From positions 2,162,501-2,226,500 of the forward strand of contig CP012820.1 of NCBI GenBank assembly GCA_001936135.1: a DNA stretch of 64,000 nt. The letters are read 5' to 3'. The notes under the pieces were generated by a model. It saw only the letters and a list, made by a program, of their open reading frames with translations, had not been told where the DNA came from and searched no databases. The translations under genes were made by a program, and so were the position numbers. Each line of letters starts with the position of its first letter. Position 1 is the stretch's first letter. Below are positions 1-11,148 of this stretch, one piece after another. The DNA comes from Saccharomycopsis fibuligera x Saccharomycopsis cf. fibuligera. Taxonomy: Eukaryota > Ascomycota > Saccharomycetes > Ascoideales > Saccharomycopsidaceae.

Positions 1-765
1 GCCAGCGCTGGTGCTGCTGACCGTGACATTACTGTTTTTGTTACTGCTGCTGTTGCTGATGCTAGCGGCCCCCTTTGGATCGATATTTATGGTGTTTGAA
101 ATCAAGCTAGCATGAAGTTTCTGCTGATGTCTGAGCACCAAATCTCTTCGAGCAAAACAACGGCCGCAGGCGGCGCACTGGAAGGGCTTTTCGTTGGTGT
201 GAGAGCGTTCATGTCTTTTCAAATGCTCCAATCTGGCAAAGGCCCTGGTGCAAGTTAAGCACACGTGGGGGCGAGGTCTGTCAGTTTTGATGATGGCGGA
301 CTTTTTTGGGATTGGCTGTGTGGCCTTGATGGGCATTTGAGGGTTCGCGCTGCCCGATAGCCGCACATTACTGGCGCTGGTGGTGGTGGTGTTGTTGTTG
401 TTTGGGACCTGCGAAGGACCATTTGTAGGGTTATTGGCGCCGCTGGCGCCGCCGGCGCCAGCGGCAGTATGTGGAGGAAGCGGCGGCGGAACGGCTGTAT
501 TCGCTGACAAATTTGCGGCTGCCGGAGCGGAACGCTGTGGTTGCGGCTGTGTTTGTGCTGTTGGCTGGAGGAAAGCGTTGTTGAGATGGTGCTGCTGCTG
601 CTGCTGCTGCTGCTGGTCCATGGCAAATCTTGGTGCAAAGAGCGATGGGTTTGGCGGGGGCTGCTGGGGATTGTTGTTGTTGGCGTTGCCCGTGCTGGAG
701 GTGGGTGTGTTGTTGTCCTGGCGTTGGCTGCTGTTTGTGTGCGGCGCGGTCAAGGACGAGGACAT
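1..765 (-). CDS. C2H2 zinc-finger transcription factor, Adr1/Rsf2/Tda9 type (3' end outside window)
   Basis: The frame runs open from an ATG at 765 to the first base of the window (255 codons), so only the N-terminal part is present. The first ~150 residues are low complexity (Asn, Gln, Pro, Ala, with a short poly-Gln near residue 50). Two adjacent C2H2 fingers follow (bases ~285-115), with the spacing and the TNEKPFQC linker typical of the Adr1/Rsf2/Tda9 group. The second finger has the [14 protein letters not shown] core typical of that group. These factors bind DNA through the paired fingers and usually control carbon-source or glycerol genes. The target is inferred from family only, and the sequence does not separate Adr1 from Rsf2/Tda9. 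A Ser/Asn-rich stretch follows the fingers. No CTG codon was seen in this frame. Confidence 0.85.
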   Translation of the reverse strand, partial: MSSSLTAPHTNSSQRQDNNTPTSSTGNANNNNPQQPPPNPSLFAPRFAMDQQQQQQQQHHLNNAFLQPTAQTQPQPQRSAPAAANLSANTAVPPPLPPHTAAGAGGASGANNPTNGPSQVPNNNNTTTTSASNVRLSGSANPQMPIKATQPIPKKSAIIKTDRPRPHVCLTCTRAFARLEHLKRHERSHTNEKPFQCAACGRCFARRDLVLRHQQKLHASLISNTINIDPKGAASISNSSSNKNSNVTVSSTSAG

Positions 766-1090
766 GGCGGAGACTGGTTTCAAGAGCAGGGAGAAGGAGC
801 AGAAGAAAGGAAGGAAAGAAGATGGCGTGTAGTGACAGAGAGCGCTGCTGAGTAATGAGGAAAAGGTCACTGCTTCAGAGGGTGCTGGGTACAGATGTGC
901 TTTGAGGGGGGCGCTGGTGCGGAAGTGGTGTATTCTACTGTACTGTGTGGACGGTGATTGAATGATAAAACGATTAAATGTTTGATTGACTGATTGTTTG
1001 ATTTATTTATTTATTTACTGATTGATTGACTAGCTGACTGGTTGGCTGCGCTAGGATTCCGAAGCGTTTTCACTTTCTTTTTTCTTGTTT

Positions 1091-1125
<35 letters not shown>

Positions 1126-3330
1126 CTTTCTTTCTTTCTTTCTCTCTTTCTCTGGAGAAAAAAAAAATAAAAAAGTTTGCAGCGTCAAAATTTCTTTTCC
1201 GAGCGGCTGATGCCAGGGCTGTCTGGCGTTAACTGAACGAAGAGGAGGAGGAGGAGGAGGAGGAGGAGGATTGTCTCTGAACAGCGTGGTCCTCTGTCGC
1301 AGATAGCATCCAGTGGGGACAGAACTTCTAGGCAGCGGCAACGCCGATTCTTTTATTTGACTGGAGTGCTGGTCCGCCGCTGTCCATCTGGCCCTTAGTG
1401 TTAGTGATTGTAGCAGCTGGACTAGTCTTCTGCTTCCGAGGCACAGCGGCAACGTCATTATTCTGCCGAACAGCCAATCACAGGCTCAGCCGCGCACCGG
1501 ATGCCCTCGGATTCTGCGGCCGGGATGGACCGGCCACCGACCAACCGGCCAGCCCGCCCCAAACACTCTCGTATCCCCGGACTTTGCGGCCCTCCGTGCT
1601 CGCTTGTGCCGAGCGTCCGGGTAACGCGCGCAAGTTGCTGGCCGCCCTACCGCGCACTGATCCCGGCTGCGGGCCTCCTGCCAGCATTTTCCGCGACCAT
1701 AGCCCGACAGGACGGCGCTTTTTTTTTTTGGTCGGCGGGGGGTACGCTACGCCTTGAGAGCTCTTCTGGAGGCGAGCGAGCATGGGAGCTGAGCGCCAGC
1801 GTGTACCGACAGGACAGGCCAGCGCAGGCCAGCGGGACTGCGTGCTGTTGTGTTGGCGCTCCGCTCCGGGCGCACTCGCGGTGCACTGCTGTCCTGGCTG
1901 TTGACCTGCTAGTGCCGTTTCGCGGTTGTATTCCAGGAAAAAGTGCGTGCGATGTCGCATTTTCTAGGACGACGAAAGTCGCTAGCCGAGCTACTGGCAA
2001 GCACAGACACACACAGACACAGACACACAGACACACAGAGACACACTAGCCGCTGTTGCTGAGACTTTCTCCGGTCGTCCATTGAAGCTGAGCAGCTTTG
2101 CTTTGCTGACTGGCGGCGCTTGTTTCGCGGTTGCAACTTTACGGCTGTATCTGTACAGCATCGTGTGCAGCGACGCTGTGCGCTCCGTCCGTAAGCCCTC
2201 GCGCTGTCACCATAGCGACAACAACAACAACAGCAGCAGCAGCAGTGCGGCCAGCTGAAGGCGTATTCCGGTCGCCCCCGGCTGGTATAAAGCAGCAAGA
2301 CCTCGACGGTCTGCAAACTCTGACGCCGACGGCAAGCTCTGCCAAAAGCGTTTTGCCAAAAGTCCGCCGGGGGCCTTTGAAAGCTCCCGCCGTCGCAGTA
2401 CCGATTCGGTCGTATTTTTCGATGCCCCGCGGGGCGGCGCCCTTAGGCGCCCGAGCCGGCCGGGCAGCGCGGGACAGCTGGCGATTTAGTTGTCCGAGAG
2501 CCGTATCTGTGCCAAGCGCATGGTTCTAACCATTCGCCCCGCCCCCACCATCCGTTGAGAGCGGCATGTAGCCGTGTGTGTGTGTCTGTGTGTGCGCGTG
2601 CGTGCTGTGTATATACTTGCAGATTCGTAGGTTGGAGATGTCGCGTACCAGGCAGCTCGAGCTATGCTGTCTCTGCCGTATTGCAGAGCAGTCTGTCTGG
2701 CAGCAGCTGGCTGGCTGTCTTCGCGCTGCGCTCTGAATTCAAAACTCGGTAAAGCCAACTGCGCTCTTCTGCTTGGCGTCCTATTGCGGGCGGTGCTTTA
2801 CCTCAAGAGAAGAGAAGCTCGCAGTGTATATTTCTGCTGTAGAGCAGGTTGCGCTAGATCCGACATGGGGAGTTTATCGCTTTGGCTCTGCTGAACCTCG
2901 CAACCATATGCTGGACTGGACAGAGCTCTCGAAACAGAAAGCACTGTGTCGCGCAATTTGCGGCAAAGCATATACATGTATATGTGGTTTTGCTGCCTGC
3001 CCTGGTCAAAGTGGGAAGCAGAGAGTCTGCGGTGCCAGAGAAAGCTCGCGGAGGGCGCTGAGATTACATAAGCTGTTAGTAACGCTGGACCCACGTGCGT
3101 GGTGCCGGCTAGAGTGGCATGTGGAAAAGAGATTCAATTTTTTGTATGCAGCGACGGTACTAATGTTGAGCATTGCAATTGCTCTGGATCATCATCGCCG
3201 CCCACCAGCTCACCATCCACATCAACACACACGAACACATCGAGCAGCCTCTCCCAGCAATCCCAAACCGTTCTCTTCCTTGCCTGCCGCTCATACCCGC
3301 GTTGCTTGTTTTCCCAATAAACGGCCGAGA
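766..3330. promoter_or_regulatory. Long divergent intergenic region between the zinc-finger gene and PAH1
   Basis: About 2.6 kb with no recognisable gene. It holds simple repeats: a 30-T run at 1096-1125 followed by CTTT repeats, GGA repeats at ~1241-1270, CACAGA-type repeats at ~2000-2047 and GT-rich sequence at ~2573-2600. Many open frames exist on both strands, but they follow base composition and match no family. The frame of PAH1 stays open upstream to 2773. Such a long divergent spacer fits two regulated promoters. Confidence 0.6.
1096..1145. repeat. Poly-T run followed by CTTT repeat
   Basis: Thirty consecutive T from 1096 to 1125, then several CTTT units. Simple-sequence DNA in the divergent promoter region. 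Confidence 0.9.
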
Positions 3331-6222
3331 ATGAATTATCTCTCCTCTCTCGCAAAGACATGGTCCTCCATCAACCCCGCCACTTTGAGCGGCGCCATCG
3401 ATGTTATTGTCATTGAGGACGAAAAGGGCAACTTGAACTGCTCGCCTTTCCATATCCGTTTTGGCAAATTCCAATTGCTAAGGCCCTCGCAGAAAAAAGT
3501 CAACTTCAAGGTCAACGGGCACCTCACCAACATTCAGATGAAGCTCGGCGATGGCGGTGAAGCGTTTTTCGTTTTCCAGACCGCTGATTCGGTCGATCGT
3601 ATCCCAAACGACATGATGACCTCGCCAGTGGTCAGCGCGGTTTCGTCAGCCGCCTCGTCGCCTTTGGGCTCGCCCTTGGCCTCGCCCTTGGCCTCGCCTA
3701 AATCTGAGCCTGGGGGCTTGGAGGAGCCCCCGTATTTGGACATTGGGCCCTCAGAAGAGCCAGAACACATTGACAGTACTGCCACCAATAGCAACCATAG
3801 CACTGGCAGCAAATCGAACTCGCCCACTCCACAACCGTACCGTAGAAGGTCCTTTGGCAACCAGAGCGGCCAGAACGGTTTGACGAAGTCGTCAGATGCT
3901 ATTCTCGATGGCGCGGCCACCGCCTCATCGCCTTCATTTACGTCATCTTCTTACCCATCTGACAACGTCCTGCCACCGTCGCCTTCGTCGTCCCCACCTT
4001 CTGCTGCTGGAAATTCTGCTGACCATCACTTTGTGTCGGAAATGAAAAAGTCTCGAACAATGTCCAGCATTAGATCTTTGTCGCCAGGTAGAGCTCAGAA
4101 GCTTTCCAAGACATTGACTTTAAAGAATATACCTACCAAAATAGACTCCAATGGCGAATTAGTGCTAGATATGAGTGGTTACAAGGCAAGCGAAGAAGAT
4201 GTGCAAAACTACGATAACGTCATCAAAGATTTGCTCAAAGATGAGTTTGGTCAAGATTTCGACCTAAGCGATATAATATCATATGACCAAGAAGGGAAGG
4301 TTAGAATATACAGCTCAGCTAACGAGGAAGATGATCCTAATGCTACCCAGCTTCTCAATGCTCCATTGATCACTTCCTCCAGTGATTTGTCCGACGTTGA
4401 AGGTGCCACAACTGCGCCTGTTGATTTACCATCCGAAAATGCTACCCCAAGCAGCACCGCTGGAAGCGATTCCACCGGCACCGGCACTGGCACTGGTTCT
4501 GCCGCTGGTTCTGCCACAACTGGTAGCGACAGCGGCACCGCGGGAATCGATACCACCACCAGCTCTTCGTCCACATCGTCACTGTCCAGAATAAATTTCA
4601 TAAAAACATTAAGATTAACCTCCGAGCAACTTAAATGCTTGAATTTGAAGTACGGGGCTAACGATATGGAGTTCACCGTTGATAAATCCAAATCCACAAT
4701 CACGTCAAAAATTTTTCTTTGGAAGTATAATGTCCCGGTGGTGATTTCCGACATTGATGGCACAATCACCAAATCCGACGCATTAGGCCATGTTTTCACC
4801 ATGATTGGCAAAGATTGGACCCATTTGGGAGTATCTAAACTTTTCTCCGACATAAAGTTGAATGGATACAACATCATGTACTTGACGGCAAGATCCGTTG
4901 GACTAGCAGATACCACTCGTGCGTATTTGAACGGTATTGAGCAAGACGGGGTCAAAATTCCCCAAGGGCCCGTTATATTATCGCCGGATCGTACCATGGC
5001 AGCACTTCGAAGAGAGGTTATCTTGAAAAAACCAGAAGTTTTCAAAATCACTTGTTTGAAAGATTTGAGAACATTATACGGTAACATAAATAAGACCCCA
5101 TTTTATGCAGGTTTCGGTAACAGAATCACAGATGCTCTCAGTTATAGATCAGTGGATATTCCATCATCAAGGATTTTCACCATTAATACTGATGGTGACG
5201 TGCATATGGAGTTGTTGGAGTTAGCAGGTTACAAATCATCATACATTCATATTAATGAGTTGGTGGATCATTTTTTCCCGCCAGTGAATGTTGATTTACT
5301 AAGTACTGATGAGAAGAGGGATGGAGTTAACGTTTTCACCGATGAGAATTTCACAGATACAGTGTATTGGCGAGACCCAATACCCGAATTTTCTGATTCC
5401 GAAGATGATGACGATAGCGTGAATCAAAATCCAAGTCCAAGTCAAAATGGCCCAGGAAATGCTGCTGGGGGTAGATCCAGTACAACCACTAATGCTACCG
5501 GAAATCTTAATGACTCAAGCAGTAGATCTGTATCAGCTCAAACACAGCAAAATATGCCTAAAATGCCAGAAGTTTCAGCCGCTGACTTAGAAGCGTTAAC
5601 AGGAAACATAAAAATTCAAGACAAGCGTGACAGTATAGGCTCAGTCAACGACGGCCGCAAGAGTGATGGCATGGATAGTAGCAATAATTACGCTCACCGA
5701 AAGCTATCTTTATCACCGCACAAAAATGATACAATCAAGGATGCGGTACAAAAGGGCAAACTTCTGCCAGACAGACACAATGACAGCATAAGCAATAATT
5801 ACAACAACAGCTACAATGGCAGCAACAGCCAAAACAACAAAATTAATATTAATGCCAATACAACTGGTAATTATAATAACACCAACAACACTCTAAATAT
5901 CCTTAATGCGGAATATAACGATGAAGGAGAAGAAGATGATCTGGATTATAGTCCTAGTGAACTATCTTTCGAAGATGATTATTTGAATAATGATGATTTG
6001 ATCGATGATGAACTCGATGAATATAATAATAGTGTTGACGATCTAGAAGGGCATTTTGATGATGATGATGATGATGATGATGAAGATAACGATGATGAGG
6101 AGGATGTGGAACATAGTGATGATACTGATGATAGTTATGATAGTGACGAACATAGTGGTGATGAAGTCAATGGTGATGGCAATAGAGTCAAGAATACGAA
6201 AAAGCTGTTGCCTAAGACGTAG
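3331..6222 (+). CDS. PAH1: Lipin-type phosphatidate phosphatase
   Basis: Mg-dependent phosphatidate phosphatase that makes diacylglycerol for triacylglycerol synthesis and controls nuclear-membrane phospholipid supply. The ATG at 3331 was chosen because the conserved lipin N-terminus (KTWSSINPATLSGAID, residues 9-24) begins just after it; the frame is open 186 codons further upstream but without homology. The protein is 963 aa. The N-LIP domain spans ~1-85, and G76 sits at the position equivalent to the essential Gly80 of yeast Pah1. A Ser/Pro-rich linker carries many Ser-Pro sites. The HAD catalytic domain has the DIDGT motif with D474 and D476. The conserved tryptophan motif WRDP is at W680. 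The tail is unusually long, Asn-rich and then extremely acidic, with a poly-Asp run (6058-6084); in yeast an acidic tail recruits Nem1-Spo7 phosphatase. The four CTG codons I saw lie outside the conserved domains. The 5' third is GC-rich and the rest AT-rich. Confidence 0.97.
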   Translation: MNYLSSLAKTWSSINPATLSGAIDVIVIEDEKGNLNCSPFHIRFGKFQLLRPSQKKVNFKVNGHLTNIQMKLGDGGEAFFVFQTADSVDRIPNDMMTSPVVSAVSSAASSPLGSPLASPLASPKSEPGGLEEPPYLDIGPSEEPEHIDSTATNSNHSTGSKSNSPTPQPYRRRSFGNQSGQNGLTKSSDAILDGAATASSPSFTSSSYPSDNVLPPSPSSSPPSAAGNSADHHFVSEMKKSRTMSSIRSLSPGRAQKLSKTLTLKNIPTKIDSNGELVLDMSGYKASEEDVQNYDNVIKDLLKDEFGQDFDLSDIISYDQEGKVRIYSSANEEDDPNATQLLNAPLITSSSDLSDVEGATTAPVDLPSENATPSSTAGSDSTGTGTGTGSAAGSATTGSDSGTAGIDTTTSSSSTSSLSRINFIKTLRLTSEQLKCLNLKYGANDMEFTVDKSKSTITSKIFLWKYNVPVVISDIDGTITKSDALGHVFTMIGKDWTHLGVSKLFSDIKLNGYNIMYLTARSVGLADTTRAYLNGIEQDGVKIPQGPVILSPDRTMAALRREVILKKPEVFKITCLKDLRTLYGNINKTPFYAGFGNRITDALSYRSVDIPSSRIFTINTDGDVHMELLELAGYKSSYIHINELVDHFFPPVNVDLLSTDEKRDGVNVFTDENFTDTVYWRDPIPEFSDSEDDDDSVNQNPSPSQNGPGNAAGGRSSTTTNATGNLNDSSSRSVSAQTQQNMPKMPEVSAADLEALTGNIKIQDKRDSIGSVNDGRKSDGMDSSNNYAHRKLSLSPHKNDTIKDAVQKGKLLPDRHNDSISNNYNNSYNGSNSQNNKININANTTGNYNNTNNTLNILNAEYNDEGEEDDLDYSPSELSFEDDYLNNDDLIDDELDEYNNSVDDLEGHFDDDDDDDDEDNDDEEDVEHSDDTDDSYDSDEHSGDEVNGDGNRVKNTKKLLPKT

Positions 6223-6825
6223 TGGATTACCGTCTCTCTTTTCTGAGGTCCACTCTTTTTTTTGTTTTAATTTTTTTTTTTAATTTTTTTATTCATTACT
6301 GTAGTTGCAACTCTTAGCTGTGTCATATACTCAATCATTTTGATTGAATAAACCAATTAATTAGTCAATAAATGCATCTGTTACGAAAGTTTTCACTTTC
6401 CTTGCTGTGATGCTAGAATATTTGATATACTTGAATTTTGCAAACCCAATGTCTTGTATATGTGATGACATCCGCAAGAAAACAAGAATAGCCAAACAAT
6501 TCAACTTTGAAAGTCAATGTCGTGGACAAATTCTTGCTTATAAAATAGACACATGGTTTCTTATAAATATAATTCTTACTAACCTATATTCTACAGTAGT
6601 GGCTTCTGAAATGTTAGGTTCCTTCAAAACAATTAAATGTATAGAATATATGGCGAAGCGTGATGCTCAAAAACTCTACGCTTTAAATTCATTATAATTC
6701 TTCGCAAAGAGCAAAAAAGCTTTGATACAGGTATTATTATTGACGTTAACACTGACAGGTATTCAGTCAAATAGACAGACAGACAGACAGACAGACAATT
6801 AGTTAGACTGCTGAATATATATGGA
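6223..6825. other. Intergenic region downstream of PAH1
   Basis: T-rich stretches at ~6257-6296 are plausible 3'-end signals for PAH1. A CAGA tetranucleotide repeat lies at ~6773-6796. A 95-codon frame at 6410-6697 matches nothing I recognise and is probably chance. Confidence 0.6.
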
Positions 6826-7548
6826 TTATAAAAACTTTGTAATTTTTCTTGTAGCTGCAACATCCTCCATCGCTCCAGGAACATCCTTCACCACGATTCT
6901 TTCAATGTTGTCGGTTTGCTGATCTTTCTGTTTTTGTTGTTGTGGTATTGTTTCCTGCCATTGTTGTTGCTGTTGCTGAACAGAAACCAGACTTACATTA
7001 TCCCCATTATGCACTTTACTATCTGTATCAGCCACTGATTCCCTAAACAATTGACCCAAGCTCTCATTCAACTGTCTATCACTATCTTCCGCCTCTTCGT
7101 CATCATCGTCTTCATTATTCAATTTTTCCAACCCTTTATAATCCTTCTTTTTCAACAATTCATAATTCAAAAATACCTTGTTGATCCGTTTCAACTCTTT
7201 TTCCACATCAACGACCTCGCCATTCTCTAGTCTCTGGACGGATTTCTCAAGAATTCTGATCTTTTGTCCATATCTTGAATCTAGCTCTGCTTGTTCCTTT
7301 TTGATGTTCATGATATTAATGATTTGGGAGCCAAAGAGAAAAATAAGGGCAATGGGGTAGGCTAATGGGTGCTTCAAATTAAATCTTGAACTCTTTGGTT
7401 TCGACGTCGTTATTGTAGTATTGTTGTTACTGTTGAGGTTTAATCTTGGGGTGCTGCAATGTATTGGTCTTTTTGATGTTGATCTCAATTTTGGAATGAC
7501 GAAACGTCTTGATATCGTTTGAGAGTAACGCGCATTAACGAAAACCAT
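6826..7548 (-). CDS. Probable mitochondrial inner-membrane protein with one TM segment and coiled coil (INA17/INA22-like?)
   Basis: 240 aa from an ATG at 7548. The N-terminus is basic, rich in Arg/Ser/Thr and free of acidic residues for about 55 residues, as in a mitochondrial presequence. One hydrophobic segment (roughly residues 62-78, AYPIALIFLFGSQIINI) follows. A heptad-rich coiled coil with the phrase LENGEVVDVEKEL comes next, then an acidic stretch and a Gln-rich tail. TM plus coiled coil resembles the yeast INA17/INA22 assembly factors for F1Fo-ATP synthase. I cannot confirm that by alignment, so the function is a guess. It is divergent from SEC11 and shares a 386-bp intergenic region. 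Confidence 0.6.
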   Translation of the reverse strand: MVFVNARYSQTISRRFVIPKLRSTSKRPIHCSTPRLNLNSNNNTTITTSKPKSSRFNLKHPLAYPIALIFLFGSQIINIMNIKKEQAELDSRYGQKIRILEKSVQRLENGEVVDVEKELKRINKVFLNYELLKKKDYKGLEKLNNEDDDDEEAEDSDRQLNESLGQLFRESVADTDSKVHNGDNVSLVSVQQQQQQWQETIPQQQKQKDQQTDNIERIVVKDVPGAMEDVAATRKITKFL

Positions 7549-7934
7549 GATGTACCGCTATTGGTTATTATGCAAGTTATATTGACCTAAATAGTGTCTC
7601 TGTGTTGGTGTCTATTATAATAATATATTCAGCATCATTATAGTCATCCTCATAATATATTTTTACTAGAAGTAGATCATCGCAATTTTCAATTTTCCCA
7701 GTGTCTAACAGTCATGCATATGTGCTCTGGGCCACCGGCTGCCAGCTGAAAGTAGGTAAAAATCCACCACGTATGAACTGAAGTGAGCCAAAAACAAAAG
7801 TCGGCCGCTTGAAATATATATAATACGTCGACATCAACAACAAGACAAGACAAGAAAACAAGGACAACAAAAGTTGAGAGGTTAATTGGTTGTCTTCATA
7901 CTATCATTAATAATCACTCAAAACACAAGCCACT
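7549..7934. promoter_or_regulatory. Shared divergent promoter; TATA box for SEC11
   Basis: 386 bp between two divergent start codons. A TATATATAA element at ~7815-7823 lies about 112 bp upstream of the SEC11 ATG. An A-rich leader follows. Confidence 0.55.
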
Positions 7935-8606
7935 ATGTTGAATTATCGTCAGCTACGTCAGCAAATCCATCAGGGCACCAACCTCGTTATGTTGTTAGCC
8001 ACCGCCTTCATGTTTTGGAAACTTCTCTCAGTAGTAACGTACAGCGAATCTCCTATTGTTGTGGTATTATCAGGATCCATGGAGCCTGCTTTCCAAAGAG
8101 GTGATATCTTATTCTTATACAATCGAGACGATTTTGTCAAAGTTGGGGATGTAGTGGTTTACAAAGTTAAAGATAAGACGATTCCTATTGTGCATCGTGT
8201 CATGAATGAGCATCATGTTAGCTACAGTGACAAACAAATACAAAGTGCCAGTGCTGTACAAAAACAGCAAAAGCAAGCAAAAAAGAATAAGTCGAAAAGC
8301 AAGGATGAAGTTGATATTGCCAGTCTTGTTAATGGTCCTGTTGAAGGCTTAGCTAAACCATTAGTGCATTCTCCAAAGGGTAAACAACTTATTCTTACCA
8401 AGGGAGACAATAACCCGGTTAACGATTTGAGTTTGTATGGAAGAAATCAAGTTTACTTGAACCGCGATGAAGATTTGCTTGGGACGGTTAAGGGTTATAT
8501 CCCATGTGCAGGATACATTACCATTCTACTCACTGAAAATGAATACGTCAAATACGGTTTGATTGGGTTAATGGCTATAACTTCACTTTTCTCAAATGAT
8601 GAGTAG
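7935..8606 (+). CDS. SEC11: Signal peptidase complex catalytic subunit
   Basis: Catalytic subunit of the ER signal peptidase, which removes signal peptides from secretory proteins. 223 aa from an ATG at 7935. An N-terminal TM anchor (~18-40) precedes the conserved [12 protein letters not shown] box, which carries the catalytic serine. The PIVHRV box carries the catalytic histidine, and TKGDNN carries the Asp region. A C-terminal hydrophobic segment completes the family layout. An extra Lys/Ser/Gln-rich insertion of about 50 residues lies between the His box and the Asp box, making the protein longer than S. cerevisiae Sec11 (about 167 aa). No CTG codon occurs in frame. An overlapping frame (7886-8104) is a shadow. 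Confidence 0.97.
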   Translation: MLNYRQLRQQIHQGTNLVMLLATAFMFWKLLSVVTYSESPIVVVLSGSMEPAFQRGDILFLYNRDDFVKVGDVVVYKVKDKTIPIVHRVMNEHHVSYSDKQIQSASAVQKQQKQAKKNKSKSKDEVDIASLVNGPVEGLAKPLVHSPKGKQLILTKGDNNPVNDLSLYGRNQVYLNRDEDLLGTVKGYIPCAGYITILLTENEYVKYGLIGLMAITSLFSNDE

Positions 8607-8902
8607 TTGCAGTTGTTGTTCTAGTTGTTGTCGTAGGATTGTGTACAGATATGTTAATGAATGCTTTGTAAAATAATGGGATATCGTAGAATCTGTTATT
8701 TAGTTTTAAGATAGCTTACGGTAATTCATTTCATTTTCGTAAGACAAGAATAGAAAGAATTCATTGGACTAAATTGTACAGAAGACCGTTAGCAATGTTA
8801 ATATTGTTTTTTAAAAAAAATTGATAAAATGTGAATAGAAAAAGAGTGTGGGTGATAAAAAATAAAAGACAGAGAAAAAAAGTTGAATAAGAAAAAGCTT
8901 GG

Positions 8903-9736
8903 CTAATCAAACGGAATTAAGTATGCTTCAGCCACAAATCTTGCTCTTGCATTCAAAAACAACTTCATTTCACTAATTTCCTTATCCACGTCTTCCATGA
9001 ACTCAATAATAAAATCAACCAACTTATACTTTAACAATTGATCAGTATGGAAATTTGTGATCAAGAAACTCAAGTCGTACCCAACAATAGGAGCTCTTCT
9101 CAATATAAAGAACTGTTCTGCTCTAGCGGTCAAAAATCTAGTGAATTTATGAACCAATATGTGTTCAATTTCATCAGATTGTTTAATTTTGATCGAAACT
9201 CTTACTGAGTTGATGGATGTTTCAATTAACACTTTTTCATTTTCGTTACGCGATATAACAATTGGATTTAAGATTACCTCAGGAGTCTTTTGCGCTTCTA
9301 TTTCAGGATCATTGTGTCTTTCTGCAATTTGGGAGGCAAAATCCTCAAGGGAGAGAGCTGCCGTTAAAGAATGTCTTACTGCCGTCAAGTATGGTTTCAA
9401 AGATTGGGACTATATTGCGAAATAAGCATAATGAACTCAAACACATTCGAAGCATTCGGGGACTAAAAATGTAAGCTCATTTATTGTTGCAAGCACTGTT
9501 TGCGATTACCGTTACCGCCGTTGAACAGTGTGCATTGATTATTCCTTTTTTATTTCTCTTTATATTGAGCTTTACATTCTCTCGAATACGTCAAATGGAA
9601 TGAGTGAATGGCAATCGGTTAGTAAAAACGTTCATAAAGAGACAAGCAGCAGCATTGACAATAAACCACTGACGATCATCAAGCCAGAAATTGACAATAA
9701 ATGTCGAGTATTTTATATTGAATACCAACATACCAT
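8903..9736 (-). CDS. ARC19: Arp2/3 complex subunit ARPC4 (spliced)
   Basis: 20-kDa subunit of the Arp2/3 complex, which nucleates branched actin at endocytic patches. The main exon (9409-8903) encodes the conserved ARPC4 fold: [64 protein letters not shown]. This exon has no ATG before the conserved start. It is preceded in frame by a TAG that doubles as a splice acceptor (TATAG at 9414-9410). I propose exon 1 is the ATG alone at 9736-9734, followed by a perfect GTATGT donor, with an intron of 9733-9410. The joined protein then begins M-SQSLKPYL, as in yeast Arc19, and is 169 aa (S. cerevisiae 171). A TACTAAC branch box is at 9624-9618, unusually far from the acceptor. The homology is sure; the exact exon 1 is likely. 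Confidence 0.93.
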
Positions 9737-11148
9737 TATGGTTGTTTGATGGCGTGTGAAAGGAGTAGTAACGACTAATAAAATGCAAACTCTAGGCCAC
9801 CTACTGCTGTCAGAGTTTACTTTACTTTAACGCTTACAGTTCGAAGTCCAGAAAACACAGCTGGAAAAGTATGAGTAAGAGATTATGTAATTATAATACA
9901 CCGCGACGGAGGCGCCCATGACTGCACTATGTATCCAGACATTAATTTTAACATCCACACTCTCCACCTTGGAGGAATCGAAAAGTTCAAATTCCAAGTT
10001 GAGGAATGTATGTGGTGCTCTGGTGATTTATCACGTAAGACAGTAGCAATTTTCGTGTGAGGAATTACTAAAAAATAAATGGAGCGCTTCTTGATCGAAG
10101 GCCCTGTAGCACAAGCATTTTGGAACCACATATAAATAAAAGAACTGAGCTAGGAGAATGCCATCCTTCCATCAAGTGATACCTAATAATTATTCCAGAT
10201 TGACAGCTACCTAATATTTGAGAAAAATTATTCTCGCCTACGGCACGACAGTGACCTCATTTGGAAAACTGTTCCGATTTTTAATCTTGTTTACTACATC
10301 ACTGCGCTAATAAATTAGATAACACCGTTATCTTAGTGATTGGAAGATGATATTGAAGTGAGACCCTTTCTTTTCACCTGTCGATATTAACAACAAAACA
10401 TACTAAAACACCATCAAAACCATAATATCCTCTAGATTTAATACAACTATAATAAACCTACTGACATAAGTTAGAAAGTTTTGCAGCGTAGTAGAATGTT
10501 TTAAATCTGAGTGCTGACATCGTAGCATGATTAGATATGAAGTTTGAGAATAATTGTTCCAGCCAAGCGAAATGCTAGATTTGCTAACGATTGATATCAT
10601 ACATAGAAAAGGAGACAGCTGTGACAGAAAGCGTTCAATGCTAACCACTATTGTTGAGCGGTTAGGAAGAGGCATGGAGCCTTCCAAAAAAGGAACGCTC
10701 AGGCTGATGAGTATTTTGCGGTTGGCAATTTCAAGAACATGAACAACAAGGATATTCATGAAGGCGCTTATTATTTGAAATAAGCATGTTTTACATATTG
10801 CACAGCGTTAACCAAAAAATGTTTACAAAACTTAAAATCAAATACCGTAAGTGAAGGGCAGAGATCTATTTTGTACACTTCGTAAATACGATATGATAAT
10901 GACAATAACAACGTCAAATGATAAAAATGTAAATAAACTTAGAAAAATCATTCAGGGCTTCATCATAAAGCGACTCATCACAGGCTAACTATTATATAAC
11001 ATTGCGAACGAGGCAAGAAAGAGGAGAAGTAAGTAAACAAAAGAAAAATAAAACAAGTTGACAAAAATGTAAACTAAGAAAATATAATAGGAATGAGAAT
11101 GAATAAAAGAAATGAATATATGATAAATAAAACACAATTCAACTCAAC
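9737..11148. other. Intergenic region between ARC19 and the zinc transporter gene
   Basis: About 1.4 kb, AT-rich. Minus-strand frames of 118 codons (10759-10403) and 82 codons (10131-9883) match no family I know and have no promoter or codon signal to support them. I see no tRNA or repeat element. Confidence 0.5.

Noticed and set aside
6410-6697. 95-codon plus-strand frame downstream of PAH1
   Set aside because: AT-rich 3' flank, no family match, no promoter evidence.
10403-10759. 118-codon minus-strand frame
   Set aside because: Starts with ATG but has no recognisable motif; length is within chance for the 1.4-kb spacer.
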